The notes: a model not told the origin generated them from the sequence alone. A DNA stretch of 64,000 nt from Adiantum capillus-veneris (GCA_014529385.2 CM043942.1:2520501-2584500); one strand, 5' to 3'. Numbered from the stretch's first letter, positions 11,800 to 22,770 are shown. Numbers and translations are program-made.

Positions 11800-12056
11800 T
11801 GTCAGGACACCGGCAATGCCAGACTAGACAAGGGCAAGGCCGGGCTAGGCAGTGTGCAAAGGGAGTCCAACTAGGGCAAAGGGCCAGGGGCCATGCTATA
11901 TAGAGGGGAGTAATGTCAGGACACCGACAAGGCCGGACTAGACAAGGGCAAGGCCGGGCTAGGCAGTGTGGAAAGGGAGTCCAGCTAGGCAAGAGCCAGG
12001 GGCCATGCTATATAGTAGGTGGTGGACTCCTAGGTTCTAGTTCCCCTTGTCTAACA
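11800..12056 (+). repeat. 3' LTR with an internal partial duplication
   Basis: A first LTR copy starts TGTCAGGACACC at 11800 and stops after GCTATATAG. It is followed by GAGGGGAGTAA (a second polypurine-like end) and a complete LTR from 11914 to 12056. So about 114 bp of PPT plus LTR start is repeated head to tail. The final ACA is followed by the target duplication TTCTC. Confidence 0.9.
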
Positions 12057-12061
12057 TTCTC

Positions 12062-14211
12062 CTCTTTGTAAAGGATCTGCCTCAGCAAGCCATCCCGACC
12101 ATAGACCAAGAGATCTTCTCCCACTAACATAAACCTGCAAGCTTTTTTGCACAATCCTTCTGTTTTGTAGCTTGAACATATCTCCTAAACGTTGAACTAT
12201 GCTTAGAAAGTCTTCAACCTCCTTCAAAGTCTCTCTTCCCACACATGTGGCTGGAGCAACATATAGTCCTGCTACCTGCACCTGTATTCGACTACTAGCC
12301 AATCGATTTTCAACTTGGTTCTCTTCTCTCTTGACATGCTTGAATTGTAAGTCACCAAAAAACTTCAATAGCTTCTTAATAGAAAAAAACCATTGCTTAA
12401 GAGAATCCCTCTTTACCTGCCATTGGCCCAACAATTGATGACCAAGAGCACATCTCCCTTCACTATGAGTCTAGTAATACCAAACTCGGTACATTGCTTC
12501 AATCCCACATGGAGAGCAAGGTATTTTTCTTCATTGTTTGTGTGAATATTCTTGAGATCATAAGCTTTAGTGAAAATTATTGTACCATGTGAATCTTGGA
12601 TCACCACACCTCCCCCAGCTTTCTGCACCACTCTTCTATAGGCACCATCAAACCATATGATAAAAGCTTCTTCCATATCTAGCTCTTTGATAGTTTCTTC
12701 TCGTACCACCCTTAGATACATCGGCAAATCTACATTCTTATTGACCATGAGATCTGCTAAGTGAGACCTACTGGTGTGATCAATCCTAAACTCAAGCTCA
12801 AATTCTTACAACTCTAATGCACACTTCATGATCCACTTCCTTGGCTTTAAATGGAGCACCACTTCAAGCAATAGATTATTAGTGTTAAGCACATAAAAAT
12901 TGTGAACAATTAAGAACACTTTAAAATTTTGGCATGGAAATACCAAGGTCTCCACCCATTGTTCAACCTCTCGATATATGTCATCTCTGCAAGAATTATC
13001 ACCCGGATTTAAAAAATTGATGGATTTGTAACATTTAACTACTTATGGAAACTATACCTACTGTCATAGCAATATAGAAGGCATCCTCACATTTGGGAGG
13101 ACCTACTATTGGCAACTGACAAAGAATTTCCTTCACCCTGTCAAAATCTTTCTGCACATCCTTTGTCCATTAAAAACCATGAACTTGTTGGCTCATCTTC
13201 TAAAGAGGGTACACATATTGCAAAAGCATCCAAAAGAACCTTGATAAGTACTTCAATTTGTGTATAAACGAAGCCAAACCTTGAGCACTCGTTGGAGGTT
13301 CCATTAAAATTAAAGCCTTCACCTTCTCAGGATCACCTTTGTTCCATCTTGTGAAACTACACAACCTAACAAAACTGAACTCGAGGTTGTGCCAACTTAC
13401 ATTTCTATTGGATACCTTCTTCATTAAGCCTTTGAAAACACAGTGTTAGCTTTGACAAATGCTCCACCTTGGAACTGTAGCACCCAATGTCATCCATAAA
13501 TACCCTAATGAACTCATTGAAATACGGCCAAAGACTTTGTTCATCCATTCTTGAAAGGTTGCATAAGAATTGACCAAACCAAAGGGAATCCTATGGTAGG
13601 CAAAACATCCCCATGGTGAGATAAATGTCATTTTTAGCTGATGCTCAAAACCAATACCAATCAAAAAATAACCAGAAAAACTATCCATGATGGAATTCTG
13701 CTCATGCCCTACAACTTGGATTCAAATCTCATCATGAAATGGCAAAGAATAGTGATTCCTTTGCATAGCAGCATTCAATGTCTTATAATCAACACACACT
13801 CTCCACTTACCATTATTTTTTTCGAGTAATCACCACTGGAGGGACCCATTCTAATTCTTGCACAGGGTAGATAATTCCTGTATCAAGCAACTTGTTTACC
13901 TCTTGCCATAAAGCTTCCTGTTGAATCTTCCCCAATCTTCAAAGCTTTTGTACTTTGGGCTTATTTCGTTCTTTGAGCCTAATCATATGCTCCACTCCAT
14001 TTGTTCCTCGTAAGTCTTTGTACTCTATGGAAAATAGCTTAGGATACGATGCACAAAAGTGAACATAAGCCTCCTTTTCCCGCATGGTTAGATCTTCACC
14101 CAACATAATCTTTACCTCTTCTGTACCTACCCCTTGAACATGTAATTGCATACCTTTATCTTCATGGGATGGATTAGCCCAAACCCCAGACAAATCATCT
14201 TCAATCTTCAA
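12062..14211 (-). pseudogene. Pol of the outer Tat-like gypsy element, RT and RNase H part
   Basis: Minus-strand fragments in pol order: 14211-13939 protease/RT linker (YKDLRGTNGVEHMIRL); 13688-13446 RT palm (DSFSGYFLIGIGFEHQLK, YHRIPFGLVNSYATFQ); 13424-13200 RT thumb; and 12748-12062 a second, archaeal-type RNase H (FIIWFDGAYRRV, NNEEKYLALHVGL, KGDVLLVINCWANG, then FKHVKREENQVENRLAS). A second RNase H before integrase is known from the plant Tat lineage. Many stops break the frames. The inner element cuts this coding sequence at 12062/5853. No gag is recognisable upstream. Confidence 0.8.
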
Positions 14212-14254
14212 AATTTCATCGTTGGTTTCCTCTTCCTCAGTCCTTGTATATCCT

Positions 14255-14926
14255 TGGGAAAACCATCTACAGCCACCTCCCCACTGCTAAGTGCCAATTT
14301 CCAGCTCTAATATCTCGATGCTCGCAACTCCATTTGATGAATCATCACTTCCAGTTGGCTTCAAATGCTTCACACTATCTTCATAATCCTTGGCAAGCCT
14401 AAAAAAACATCTGAAGGCACACTTACCAAGGCGACCAATATGATGTAGAACTGGCCCCCGACAAAAATTCAACTACTCATATCTTGACTATTTGGGATCC
14501 GACTGCCAACTCGAAAGGACCAGCATGCTCCATAAATTGAGCAATTTAGATCTATCAGCACACATATACCCTGACCATAACATTGCATTCGTCCTGTTCG
14601 GTGGGGATCTACAAAGCACTCTTTTCTTCAAACCGCCATATCTTGAGCTATACAACTCCGATTGACATGCTGTTTGGACCAACCTTTAGATAACTTTGAA
14701 AACCACCTTTCGCACTTTACTTTATGCACTTTAGACTCTTTGAGAAATCACCTCTAAGAAGCCCCATAGTAGAGCCCTTTGGCCAAAACAAGCCCAAAAT
14801 ACATACACATCTAAATTTATATGTGTGGCCTTGATTTTCATGCCTACTTGATACCATTGGCATGCACTTGTAGACCCTTGAAGCTTTTCTTTATTCCTTC
14901 GCTAGCACTAACTTCCTTTAGTTGCA
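14255..14926 (-). repeat. Putative 5' LTR of the outer gypsy element
   Basis: This aligns with 4131-4587 in the same orientation and reads TG...CA. It lies directly against the start of the pol remnant, so the gag and leader of the element are missing. It is longer than the other copy (672 versus 457 bp) because of indels around 14290-14400 and 14560-14700. Confidence 0.5.
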
Positions 14927-16286
14927 ATGCTTAGTTTTTTTAATTCAAATTTTCTCCCCAAGATGGTTTAAAGTTTAGCAAATTAAAAAAAATCTTTTGT
15001 AGCATATTTATGGAAAGAGCTCAACACGTAGATTGCAAATCTATAATCTCGGTGCAAATTGGAGATCATATCTAGGAGTTATGGAGGGCCGGAAATCATA
15101 AAATAGTCCCACCTCCTTTTTTGGGAGAGAAATGCATAGTTTGACCACTGTTACACCTCTCTTGCCCATCCACCATTCTTGTACACATGGCATGCACCTA
15201 TTAGCCAAATGTTAATCACCTCCATAATCTCATGGAAAATAAAAAGGCCCTCCTAGACCCCATCCTCTTCTACGAGAGGCCTTTCTTGGGAGCTTTTAGA
15301 GCCGATACCATAAGGCTATGGAGGAGAAGGATGCCTTGGTTCTAATACCATGTTGTACTTGACCATACTTTAGAACGATGGTGGAGGAGAGAAATTGCAG
15401 AAGCCTAAGGGGGAGGAGTGTATGTACAATCAAAGTCAACCCAAGAGTTGTGTTTACATTGAAAGAGATATAGAGCCTTTGCATGCTAGTACTAGGAATG
15501 ATTTTTGACGGGCAACCCTTCCCCTTCAAATTTCAATGTTTCTGAATGGCAGTTTAGTGTATTTTTTGTAGGGTACCTCACATTTTCACCGGTGAAAATG
15601 GCAAAACACCCAAAATGGATAAAATGCCACGTAAAAAGCAACTCTACATGCTACTTGCAACTTAACCATTTGATTTTTGTGGTGCATGTTGTGCATGTTT
15701 TGGAGAGTATATCTTACTATGGGAGGTCTTACTCTAATAGATGTTGATCTTCTCCTTTATGTTCCCTTTATACATTTATCAAAATAGATACATTGAACGA
15801 CGAGTGATACGTGCTAAAGTGCTTCGCATGACTTGGTATATCACACAGGAAGCATCATTAGGAAAAATGCATGGGTCTTGTGAGAGTCCCTAAATTTAAG
15901 GGATTAAAGATAGTTTTGTGTAACTTTTGGGGGACAAGTGCATTCAATAGACATCTTTTGAGTAAGATTCTTTAGTGTTCTTTTAGGACCATGTGTAGGT
16001 TGTGGTCCTCCTAGAGGTCTCTTTCTCTCTTTAGCTCTCTGAAACTAAAGGGAAAAAGGTGTTGTAGCATTAACTACCCCCTTCCATCCCTTTCCCGTGC
16101 CACATCATAGAAAACGTGCATACCCCTAAGCTTTTTTTATAAAAAAATAAAAAATTCATTCACTTATTTTCTGCTTAAAAGTTCCTCTCAATCTATATAC
16201 ATATCAAACAAAAGAATTCTTTTACCTTTTTTATTACGTAGACTCACTAGAATCCCAATTACCTTGAATTTTGGCTTTCCCTTCAA

Positions 16287-16290
<4 letters not shown>
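14927..16290. other. Unassigned DNA, possible copia LTR scar
   Basis: No gene is recognisable. Around 15336-15352 the plus strand reads GGTTCTAATACCATG, the complement of a degenerate Met-tRNA-type primer binding site, so 15353 to about 15500 may be the end of an old minus-strand LTR. A perfect 20-nt palindrome lies at 15581-15600. The rest is AT-rich with no frames of note. Confidence 0.35.

Positions 16291-16330
<40 letters not shown>
16291..16330. repeat. CT microsatellite
   Basis: About 20 CT dinucleotides directly before the first SINE-like unit. Confidence 0.95.
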
Positions 16331-16332
<2 letters not shown>

Positions 16333-16646
16333 AAGTGTGGTAGATTGGTTATGCCATTTCCCTCTTGAATAACAAGTCTTGAGTTCAACTCCTCGTCGGC
16401 TAGATCTTTAAGGTCTCTTGGGATAGTTTCCTACGATGTTAAAACTCTCTTCTTCTCAGGTGTGTGTGTGGGTGTGTGTCTGCTAATAAAAAGAGGAAAA
16501 TGGTATGACCTTTCTATCACCCAAGTGTGGTAGATTGTTTATGCCATTTCCCTCTTGAATAACAAGTCTTGAGTTCAACTCCTTGTCGGCTAGATCTTTA
16601 AGGTCTCTTGGGATAGTTTCCTACGATGTTAAAACTCTCTTCTTCT
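16333..16646 (+). repeat. Two tandem copies of a tRNA-derived, SINE-like unit
   Basis: Copies at 16333-16456 and 16523-16646 are nearly identical over about 124 bp. Each has a plausible Pol III A box (TGGTAGATTGG, 16338-16348) and B box (GAGTTCAACTCC, 16381-16392) at tRNA-like spacing. Each ends in a TCTTCT-rich tail that runs into GT or CT microsatellites. This resembles the tRNA-like head of a plant SINE. I could not fold a full tRNA, so it is not called as a tRNA gene. Confidence 0.5.
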
Positions 16647-16655
16647 TCTTCTTCT

Positions 16656-16658
<3 letters not shown>

Positions 16659-16714
<56 letters not shown>
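16659..16714. repeat. CT microsatellite after the second SINE-like unit
   Basis: A CTT run followed by about 27 CT dinucleotides. Confidence 0.95.
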
Positions 16715-16716
<2 letters not shown>

Positions 16717-17310
16717 CTCCCTCTTCTCCCTTCCATTGCATTCCTCTTTTGCATCCTTAGGTTTAGCAAACATAGTGATCAACAATATCATAAACACCCC
16801 GCACACCATAAGTGTGTATATTCGCTTTCTTACAGAGTTTGCATCAAAAGTCACACATGTGGGTGATCAAAGATCATCACAACAATGCCATGCAATAGGC
16901 TACCACCAATGTCAATCGTTGGGTGGATGACATTTGTACCCATAAAACCGCCACTCCCATCCTACTTTTAGTAGTCTCTCTACATTTCTTCAATATGTTG
17001 GGAGAGGGAAGGCATGTTTGTTGGGATAATGTAATCGATAGTTATACACTGTCATTTTCTATTGTCTTTCATTGTAGAGTTTGCATAACCTTGTAATCTT
17101 TGACATAATAGAGCTTAAACACCACTTTTCCTCTAAAACAACCTTCTATGTTATCTCTTGCAGCAGATAGGTGCTTCAACTCCATGCTTTTTAGAGGTGG
17201 GTAATCTCATCATAATGTATATTTCAACGTTGTTTAGTCCAAGTTGGACGAATATACTTGCAAATTTGTACAACATATTCTTATTGATTGGCACACCATC
17301 GATGCATCTC

Positions 17311-17313
17311 TTT

Positions 17314-17402
<89 letters not shown>
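17311..17402. repeat. Compound GT/GA microsatellite
   Basis: About 20 GT repeats switch directly to about 24 GA repeats. A second compound GT/GA tract of the same design is at 17890-17955. An AT run of about 18 repeats lies at 18017-18054. Confidence 0.95.
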
Positions 17403-17409
<7 letters not shown>

Positions 17410-17589
17410 AACCATCATCAGCACAAAGTTACATTCATTAACACAAGGAAAGGACAAAGGATTATGGAATTGTGAATTCTTGATTCCACATATTCTATCA
17501 ATTTCACTGCATATGACGTTGGAGGTATTTTTTTAAAATGCTAAAGATTTTTATAATGCAAGTTGCAGCATTGGCATGGAGATGGGTGT

Positions 17590-17860
17590 TAAGTGTAGAG
17601 GACAACCGGATCCGAGGATTGGATGGAGATGCCACAATAATTGTGTGTTGAGAACACTAGGACAGGAAAGGTTGCTCGCAACAAAAAATAATGCTATAAA
17701 GGGGCCTCCAAGCAAGGCAATGAAGGATCTCACATGCATACCCCCGCGGAGAAATTGCGGAGATGCCACAAAAAACCCAATAATTGTGTGTTAAGAACAT
17801 TAGGCACTAAAGGGTGCTCGCAAAAAAAAGGACCTACGAGCAAGGGTGATTGCAAACATG
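17590..17860. repeat. Imperfect direct repeat
   Basis: The block GGAGATGCCACAA...AATTGTGTGTT(G/A)AGAACA.TAGG occurs at about 17625-17665 and again at 17758-17805, followed in both by a motif GCTCGCAA(C/A)AAAAAA. The unit is about 135 bp and diverged. I find no coding sequence between 16720 and 18880. Confidence 0.6.
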
Positions 17861-17887
17861 CAAGGACCTAATGCTCTTATACCATGT

Positions 17888-17889
<2 letters not shown>

Positions 17890-17955
<66 letters not shown>

Positions 17956-18016
17956 CTGGAGAAAAAGTTGGCGAGCCTAATAACTATTGAGCGATGACAT
18001 ACATGTATATATTAGG

Positions 18017-18054
<38 letters not shown>
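17890..18054. repeat. GT/GA and AT microsatellites
   Basis: (GT)n then (GA)n at 17890-17955, and (AT)n at 18017-18054. A poly(T)/poly(G) run follows at 18422-18450. Confidence 0.95.
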
Positions 18055-18059
<5 letters not shown>

Positions 18060-18881
18060 GCTAGGGTGATGTCAAAACAAATGTCGCAATCAAATTTCAC
18101 GACCAAAGAAAAAACCCTTATCCTAAAAATAAGAAAATCACCAAAACAAACCTGACATGGGAAAAAGTGGTGCAAACCCTACATGTGTGCGGGTCCCTAT
18201 CAAACACTTGTACAGGTGACAAACCCACAACCAAGAGCCAAAGCACGTGTAATCAAGGGCATGTAAGGAAAAGCATGTAGAAGGTGAACTCACAAAGCTA
18301 TAGAAAAGCTTTAGCCTTGCAAGATCAATCATGGCTAGCATTAGAGTCCCAAATTACACTATTGCAATTTAAAAGTTTTTAGGCACCGATTTCTATGTAT
18401 GAAAAACAATGATACGTTTTCTTTTTTTTTTTTGGGGGGGGGGGGGGGGGAGGGGGTCCCTGATCCCTGATCTTCCACCTCAAATGTATCCAAGCTAAGG
18501 GCTAAATGAAGCTCTAATCCACAAAGGCCTTAGAAAACCAAGTGCAATTGTGTGCTAATGTGGATAAAGCAACACGAAACAGCAATAGGTAAAATCTAGT
18601 GTGCTATCCTTCTAATAACTTGCAAGTAATGGAAAGCTTTTAGATTTATCATGCTAACAACAGAGACTCTGCTTTTGGTTCAATTTGAGAACATGGGTTC
18701 AATCGCCCATGCAATTCACTTGTATTTCACTATGGAATTCGCTCTAAATTATAGTCCACTTAGATCGAATCATTCTACAGATTGAAATACTCCTGTTTAC
18801 AACTATTTCCTGGATGGAGAGGTTTGACCTGAAACGTGAGAAGGCACTTGATGGAGCACAAAACTTGGTGGTAGGTCAGAG

Positions 18882-19140
18882 TCACAGACTAATAGAGGCC
18901 TTGAAGATCTGAAGTTGGATGTGGATCCTCAAGGCAGACATTTTTGCACTTGACCTCACCTGAGAGCCAACACGTCGATCTTCAGATACACAATACAAGA
19001 GGGCAAGTGGTGAGCCAATAAGAGTGGGTATCCCTTGCTTCCAGTGGAGCTTAGCCTTCATGTAGACTTCTGTCGGTACGCTTGAGAACCTGGAGACCTC
19101 GTAGTGAGGACGTCCATGTGCCAGCAATGGCACAGCAAAC
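18882..19140 (-). other. Candidate exon of unknown function
   Basis: A minus-strand open frame (83 residues from its ATG, open further upstream) has balanced, non-repetitive composition, for example FAVPLLAHGRPHYEV and WKQGIPTLIGSPLALLYC. A good splice donor (CTCAG then GTGAGG) lies inside it near 18962. It lies only about 140 bp downstream of the methyltransferase stop on the same strand, so it could be a 3' UTR, an exon of the next gene or an alternative exon. I recognise no domain. Confidence 0.25.
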
Positions 19141-19276
19141 CAAGCATCATTAACAGAGAGCCATCCTCAACACCTACTATCAAACACTTGTTTAACAAAC
19201 AGTCCTCCATGCCATCATCTTAGCAGACTTTCATTTAACAAACAGTCCACGCCATCATCTTTAGCAGCAACCTAAT

Positions 19277-20478
19277 CTAAGATGGTGATTGTGGCTTGAT
19301 AAATTTCGCATGGATCCAAACGCGCTTCATAGGGAGTTCCCGTCTTCGATTCCTTACCTCCACACAGCAGAAATAATTTTCTTCCTGTATATAAAAACAC
19401 TCCCACCATGTTTCGCTCTGCATGTCTGGGGCATGCACAGGCCTACGTGCATCCAGTGAAAGAAAAGAAGAAAGAACACCCAATACCTCAACAAATCCTG
19501 CTTGCACAAAAAGATTACTCAAGGACTCTGGAGTGAAGAAAAAAGTCAGTGTTCCATCACCGCGTTGATAAAGCTGCTCCCCCACTCTCTGCGTAGCAGA
19601 GAACCTCTGCATCGTCATGTCATATAGCCCTTCATGAAAAAACTAACGTTTAAATAAACAAACTAAGCGATAACCTCCACAAGGTATCAAGATATTTATC
19701 TCACAGCTTCCACAAGACCGCAGATCTCACCATAATCTCGAAACAAAACTAGTCCTCCTGGCTTGAGGACTGAAAAGCATTCCTCGATAACATGCTGCAT
19801 TTGGTGAGGAGGAATAGAGGACAGAGTGAATATCTGCATACATGAAAAAGACAAATAATCCACACAAGTTTGCAGCTACTAAACTTCCCTAAACAAAATA
19901 GGAAAAGGTGGGACTATTTACTAACCATGGTTATAATGTCAATGCCATTGATGCAATGAAGTCGTTCGCCTACAGCGGAACGAAGAAGGTTCAACCTACA
20001 GCAGGAACCTTTCTAAAACTTATCATATAGATAAAAAATTACCATTTTCCGAAGATATGCTATCTTCATGTATAATCCCCTCTAAATCCATGCATGATGA
20101 GCAGCACAGCCACGATGGCAATCGCTGAATAGATATGTCACAAAGGAAAGGAACGAACCGACAATTTCCATCTGATGATATGGTAGTTTGAACCAGACTG
20201 TGTGCTCTCCTCAATACAGATTCACTGCAATCACAAGCATAGACTACTGCCGCCTTGTTGGCCCTGGACAAATTGACCACCTTGCATATGATGCAAAGAG
20301 CAAAAGAACCCAGGACAGTTTAATTCAACTCTTGACTACATCCTACACCAAGTTCAACCTCCCCTTACCGTAAAATTGGGAGCACTGAGCTTCCAGTCCC
20401 GCAGCCAACCTCAAGAATGTTCAAGACTCTATCAGAAGCTAGCAAATCTGGAAATTCTTTCACTAAGTACCTGCGCTC
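19277..20478 (-). CDS. tRNA (cytosine-N3) methyltransferase, METTL2/6/8 family, 5' end not found
   Basis: SAM-dependent enzyme of the family that methylates C32 of tRNA anticodon loops. I join six exons: 20478-20369, 20263-20043, 19969-19926, 19833-19731, 19629-19487 and 19384-19277. All five introns (105, 73, 92, 101 and 102 bp) have GT-AG ends, and together the exons give 729 nt, 242 residues and a stop, in frame. Motifs in order: [13 protein letters not shown] motif [76 protein letters not shown]; and the C-terminal [11 protein letters not shown]. These match the family closely, and the extra loop after FLCDIS is seen in plant members. The N-terminal exon(s), which should end just before ERRYL, were not found between 20479 and the MITE at 21318. 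Beyond that there are only transposons, so there is a very long intron or a truncated gene. No stops disrupt the exons. Confidence 0.88.
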
Positions 20479-20831
20479 CTGCATTAATTTGTTGGCACAA
20501 AATGAAACCTACATCAACAGTGCAACATGAAACCCGTTTCATCCATTGACACAAAATGAAACTCAGCTCGCAACACCTGAAACGTTTCTAAATAAAGACA
20601 AATAGACTATTCAACGTTTTATGCAAAAAATAACTTTTGTGAATAATTCGAATTTCCTATTCTTACTTGTTTCTAGAAAAACAAGTGACATTGTGTTTCC
20701 TTCCCTTTCCCCATGTGAGAGCTAGAACACAAAGGCCTCAAGTCTCAAGAGAAAAATCTCTCTCTCTCACCACATGTCACCTGTTGGTCTCATAGGTCAT
20801 TTTGGCCTTTTGAAGACGTTAATATTACATT

Positions 20832-20896
<65 letters not shown>

Positions 20897-21317
20897 GGTA
20901 GAAAAAACTTTGTAACATACACACACGCGCATGCACATATTAAATATTGAGGACTCTTGGCATTATACAAGTTCTTTCATTGCACAAACATTATATGTTA
21001 CTGCTTGCTATTGATCTATATGGTACAAAGTTTAGCAAAATTTTTACGGTGTGACTCTTTCTCGTTGATTTGCTTAGGTAACTAATATTGAAAAGCTCTA
21101 GGTAATATGTACTCTACCATTCCTTGAAACCTATTTGTTTCCTCTTGATATCTTCAAAACAAAATGAATCAACGAAAGATGCAAACTCTAGCCCCTCTAT
21201 AAGCCACATTCTCAATGTTCACGATGCACAGTTAATGCATTTTAGTTAACACAAGAAAAATTCATTCACTTTTTTTTTGGTTTGGAGCATTTGAATTCTG
21301 CTGGAATGTCCTTGCGC
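20479..21317. other. Intron or 5' flank of the methyltransferase gene
   Basis: This holds a CT microsatellite (about 20835-20892) and a small direct repeat of an AAATGAAAC-type phrase near 20508-20580. I looked on the minus strand for the missing exon ending in the residues before ERRYL and a GT donor and saw no convincing candidate. Confidence 0.4.
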
Positions 21318-21484
21318 CATAGTTACCCGGAACAGGAAATCGGAACAGTGAACGGCAACCAGTATGAAATGCCATTTCCTCTCTTGAATAGTCATGTTTG
21401 CAACACAATATAGGGATTCAGAACGGGAAGCGAGATTGGGAACAGGGAACAAAGACCTGAAAATGGCCATTCCCTGTAACTATG
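21318..21484. mobile_element. MITE, 167 bp, with a perfect 8-bp target duplication
   Basis: Terminal inverted repeats: the left end is CATAGTTACCCGGAACAGG and the right end, read inward, is CATAGTTACAGGGAATGG. The flanks are CCTTGCGC at 21310-21317 and CCTTGCGC at 21485-21492. An 8-bp duplication fits the hAT superfamily. It has no coding capacity. A relative with the same terminal motif lies at 44315-44440. Confidence 0.85.
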
Positions 21485-21754
21485 CCTTGCGCAACCACAG
21501 AAATACTAACCACCAGGGTACTGATTCTTAGAGCTCCCCTTACTGTATAGACTATTTGTCGATGCATCAAGAAAGTGTCATGTGCAGCGAAATTGAAATG
21601 GTGAAGATCTACACTTTACACTTCAACAAATCTTTACTTCTTCCTTGCGTTTGTGATTGCTACTTAGAGCGAGAGAGAGAGAGAGAGAGACCCGATCGGG
21701 TCTCAACCAACCGTCTCAGGGGCCCCACACACCGTTGCCGATGTGGTATTTGCT

Positions 21755-22125
21755 TTTGATTGCGTAAATCGAATTTACACACATGCAATACCTCAAAAAG
21801 GAATTGAAATGGCAAGCCGCCAATTTAGTCGAGATGAAGTTGGCCTTGGCTCCTTCGTAGAAGAAGATGAGGGCTTTCGATCTTGTACTTTATCCCACGC
21901 TCTGCACAACTCCGTACTTTCGTCCATGTGTTCAGGGTCCGTCCCCACAAAATCTGCTACCAGTCCTACTTTTGTCTTTCCTTTCTTTGCTCGCTCCTCC
22001 ATTGCTTTGGAACTCTCTGCCTTGTCCTCTGACAACTCTTTTAGCTGCTTTGCTGGGGCACCTGGCAAGTACATGCACATGTTCCCCACAGCCATAACAT
22101 TTACCCTCGATTATCAGCGCGCTGC
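21755..22125 (-). pseudogene. Gypsy gag-protease junction remnant
   Basis: On the minus strand, around 22100-22050, a CCHC zinc knuckle can be read (C-YG-C-GEHV-H-VLAR-C). After a frameshift, ELCRAWDKVQD appears near 21900, equivalent to ELCRAWGKVRDQ in element A (about 34540). It is therefore a relic of an element-A-like Gag, about 370 bp long, without the rest of pol. Confidence 0.7.
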
Positions 22126-22143
22126 TCCGCTAATAATCGAGGG
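22104..22143. repeat. Hairpin next to the gag relic
   Basis: A 16-bp stem with one mismatch (left arm CCCTCGATTATCAGCG at 22104-22119, right arm 22128-22143) and an 8-nt loop. It marks the upstream edge of the gag remnant. Confidence 0.8.
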
Positions 22144-22770
22144 CCTCAAGGTTTCTTTTTCTATTGCTTTGTTATAGGCTTGGACAATATTGCTAAATTG
22201 GCTTTATCTGACAGAAAAATCATTCTAAATGAATTATTGGAATTTTAAGTGAGAGGGTTTTTCTCATTAGAGACATCCAAGTACAGATTTTTTTTTTTTC
22301 CCCGAGAAAAAGATCCTTCTATTAGTTAATGAAACTGCCCATACGCTACAACCACCTCTACAAGAGAGGGCTACAACAATCATGAAAAAACAGCATATGT
22401 ACAATGAGGCTAAATCAAGAAATGGGAGGGGGGAAAAGCCACACAGATGGACGGTAATGCCATCTGAGTATACCCTGGACCATGGTGAAAAAAGGCCCAG
22501 GACGCCAAAGTCGAAGGAAGGCCTCTCTGTGCTCCCTCATGCGGTTGGAGCTGCCCTGGAGTCTCTCGAGCTGTCCTCCGAGAGTATGGACCAACTCAAG
22601 CCAAAGATCCCGACAGTCTCTGTTGGTGGTACAAGGCGAGCCTCGTAGATGTGGAAGCAGCGAGCCTGCCAAATGAACCAGAGTGTCAGGCCACTGATGA
22701 GTTCCCAGCACTCCTCTCTCTCACTGCACAACTCCTGTAGAGTAAGCTCGGTGGCAGGCTGGAGTGTACG

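Larger units (their letters stand above)
5859..12056 (+). mobile_element. Inner Ty3/gypsy element with a chromodomain, about 6.2 kb
   Basis: A complete but decayed plus-strand LTR retrotransposon in the order LTR, PBS, gag, protease, RT, RNase H, integrase, chromodomain, PPT, LTR. The direct flanks are TTCTC at 5854-5858 and TTCTC at 12057-12061, a perfect 5-bp target duplication. It interrupts the minus-strand pol of an older gypsy element. The LTRs are only about 150 bp, unusually short for a 6-kb gypsy. Frameshifts and stops in most domains show it is inactive. Confidence 0.93.

Noticed and set aside
16338-16400. Functional tRNA gene
   Set aside because: A and B boxes are present, but no clean cloverleaf or anticodon stem could be folded and the unit is tandem and repeat-like.
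18017-18054. AT run as an origin or promoter
   Set aside because: A simple (AT)n microsatellite without supporting context.
20823-20892. Ser-Leu or Arg-Glu repeat frames in CT arrays here and at 16660, 47680 and 48580
   Set aside because: Microsatellite translation without any coding context.
22415-22731. Separate small genes on both strands
   Set aside because: They lie within the LINE ORF2 C-terminus and 3' UTR and are frame shadows.
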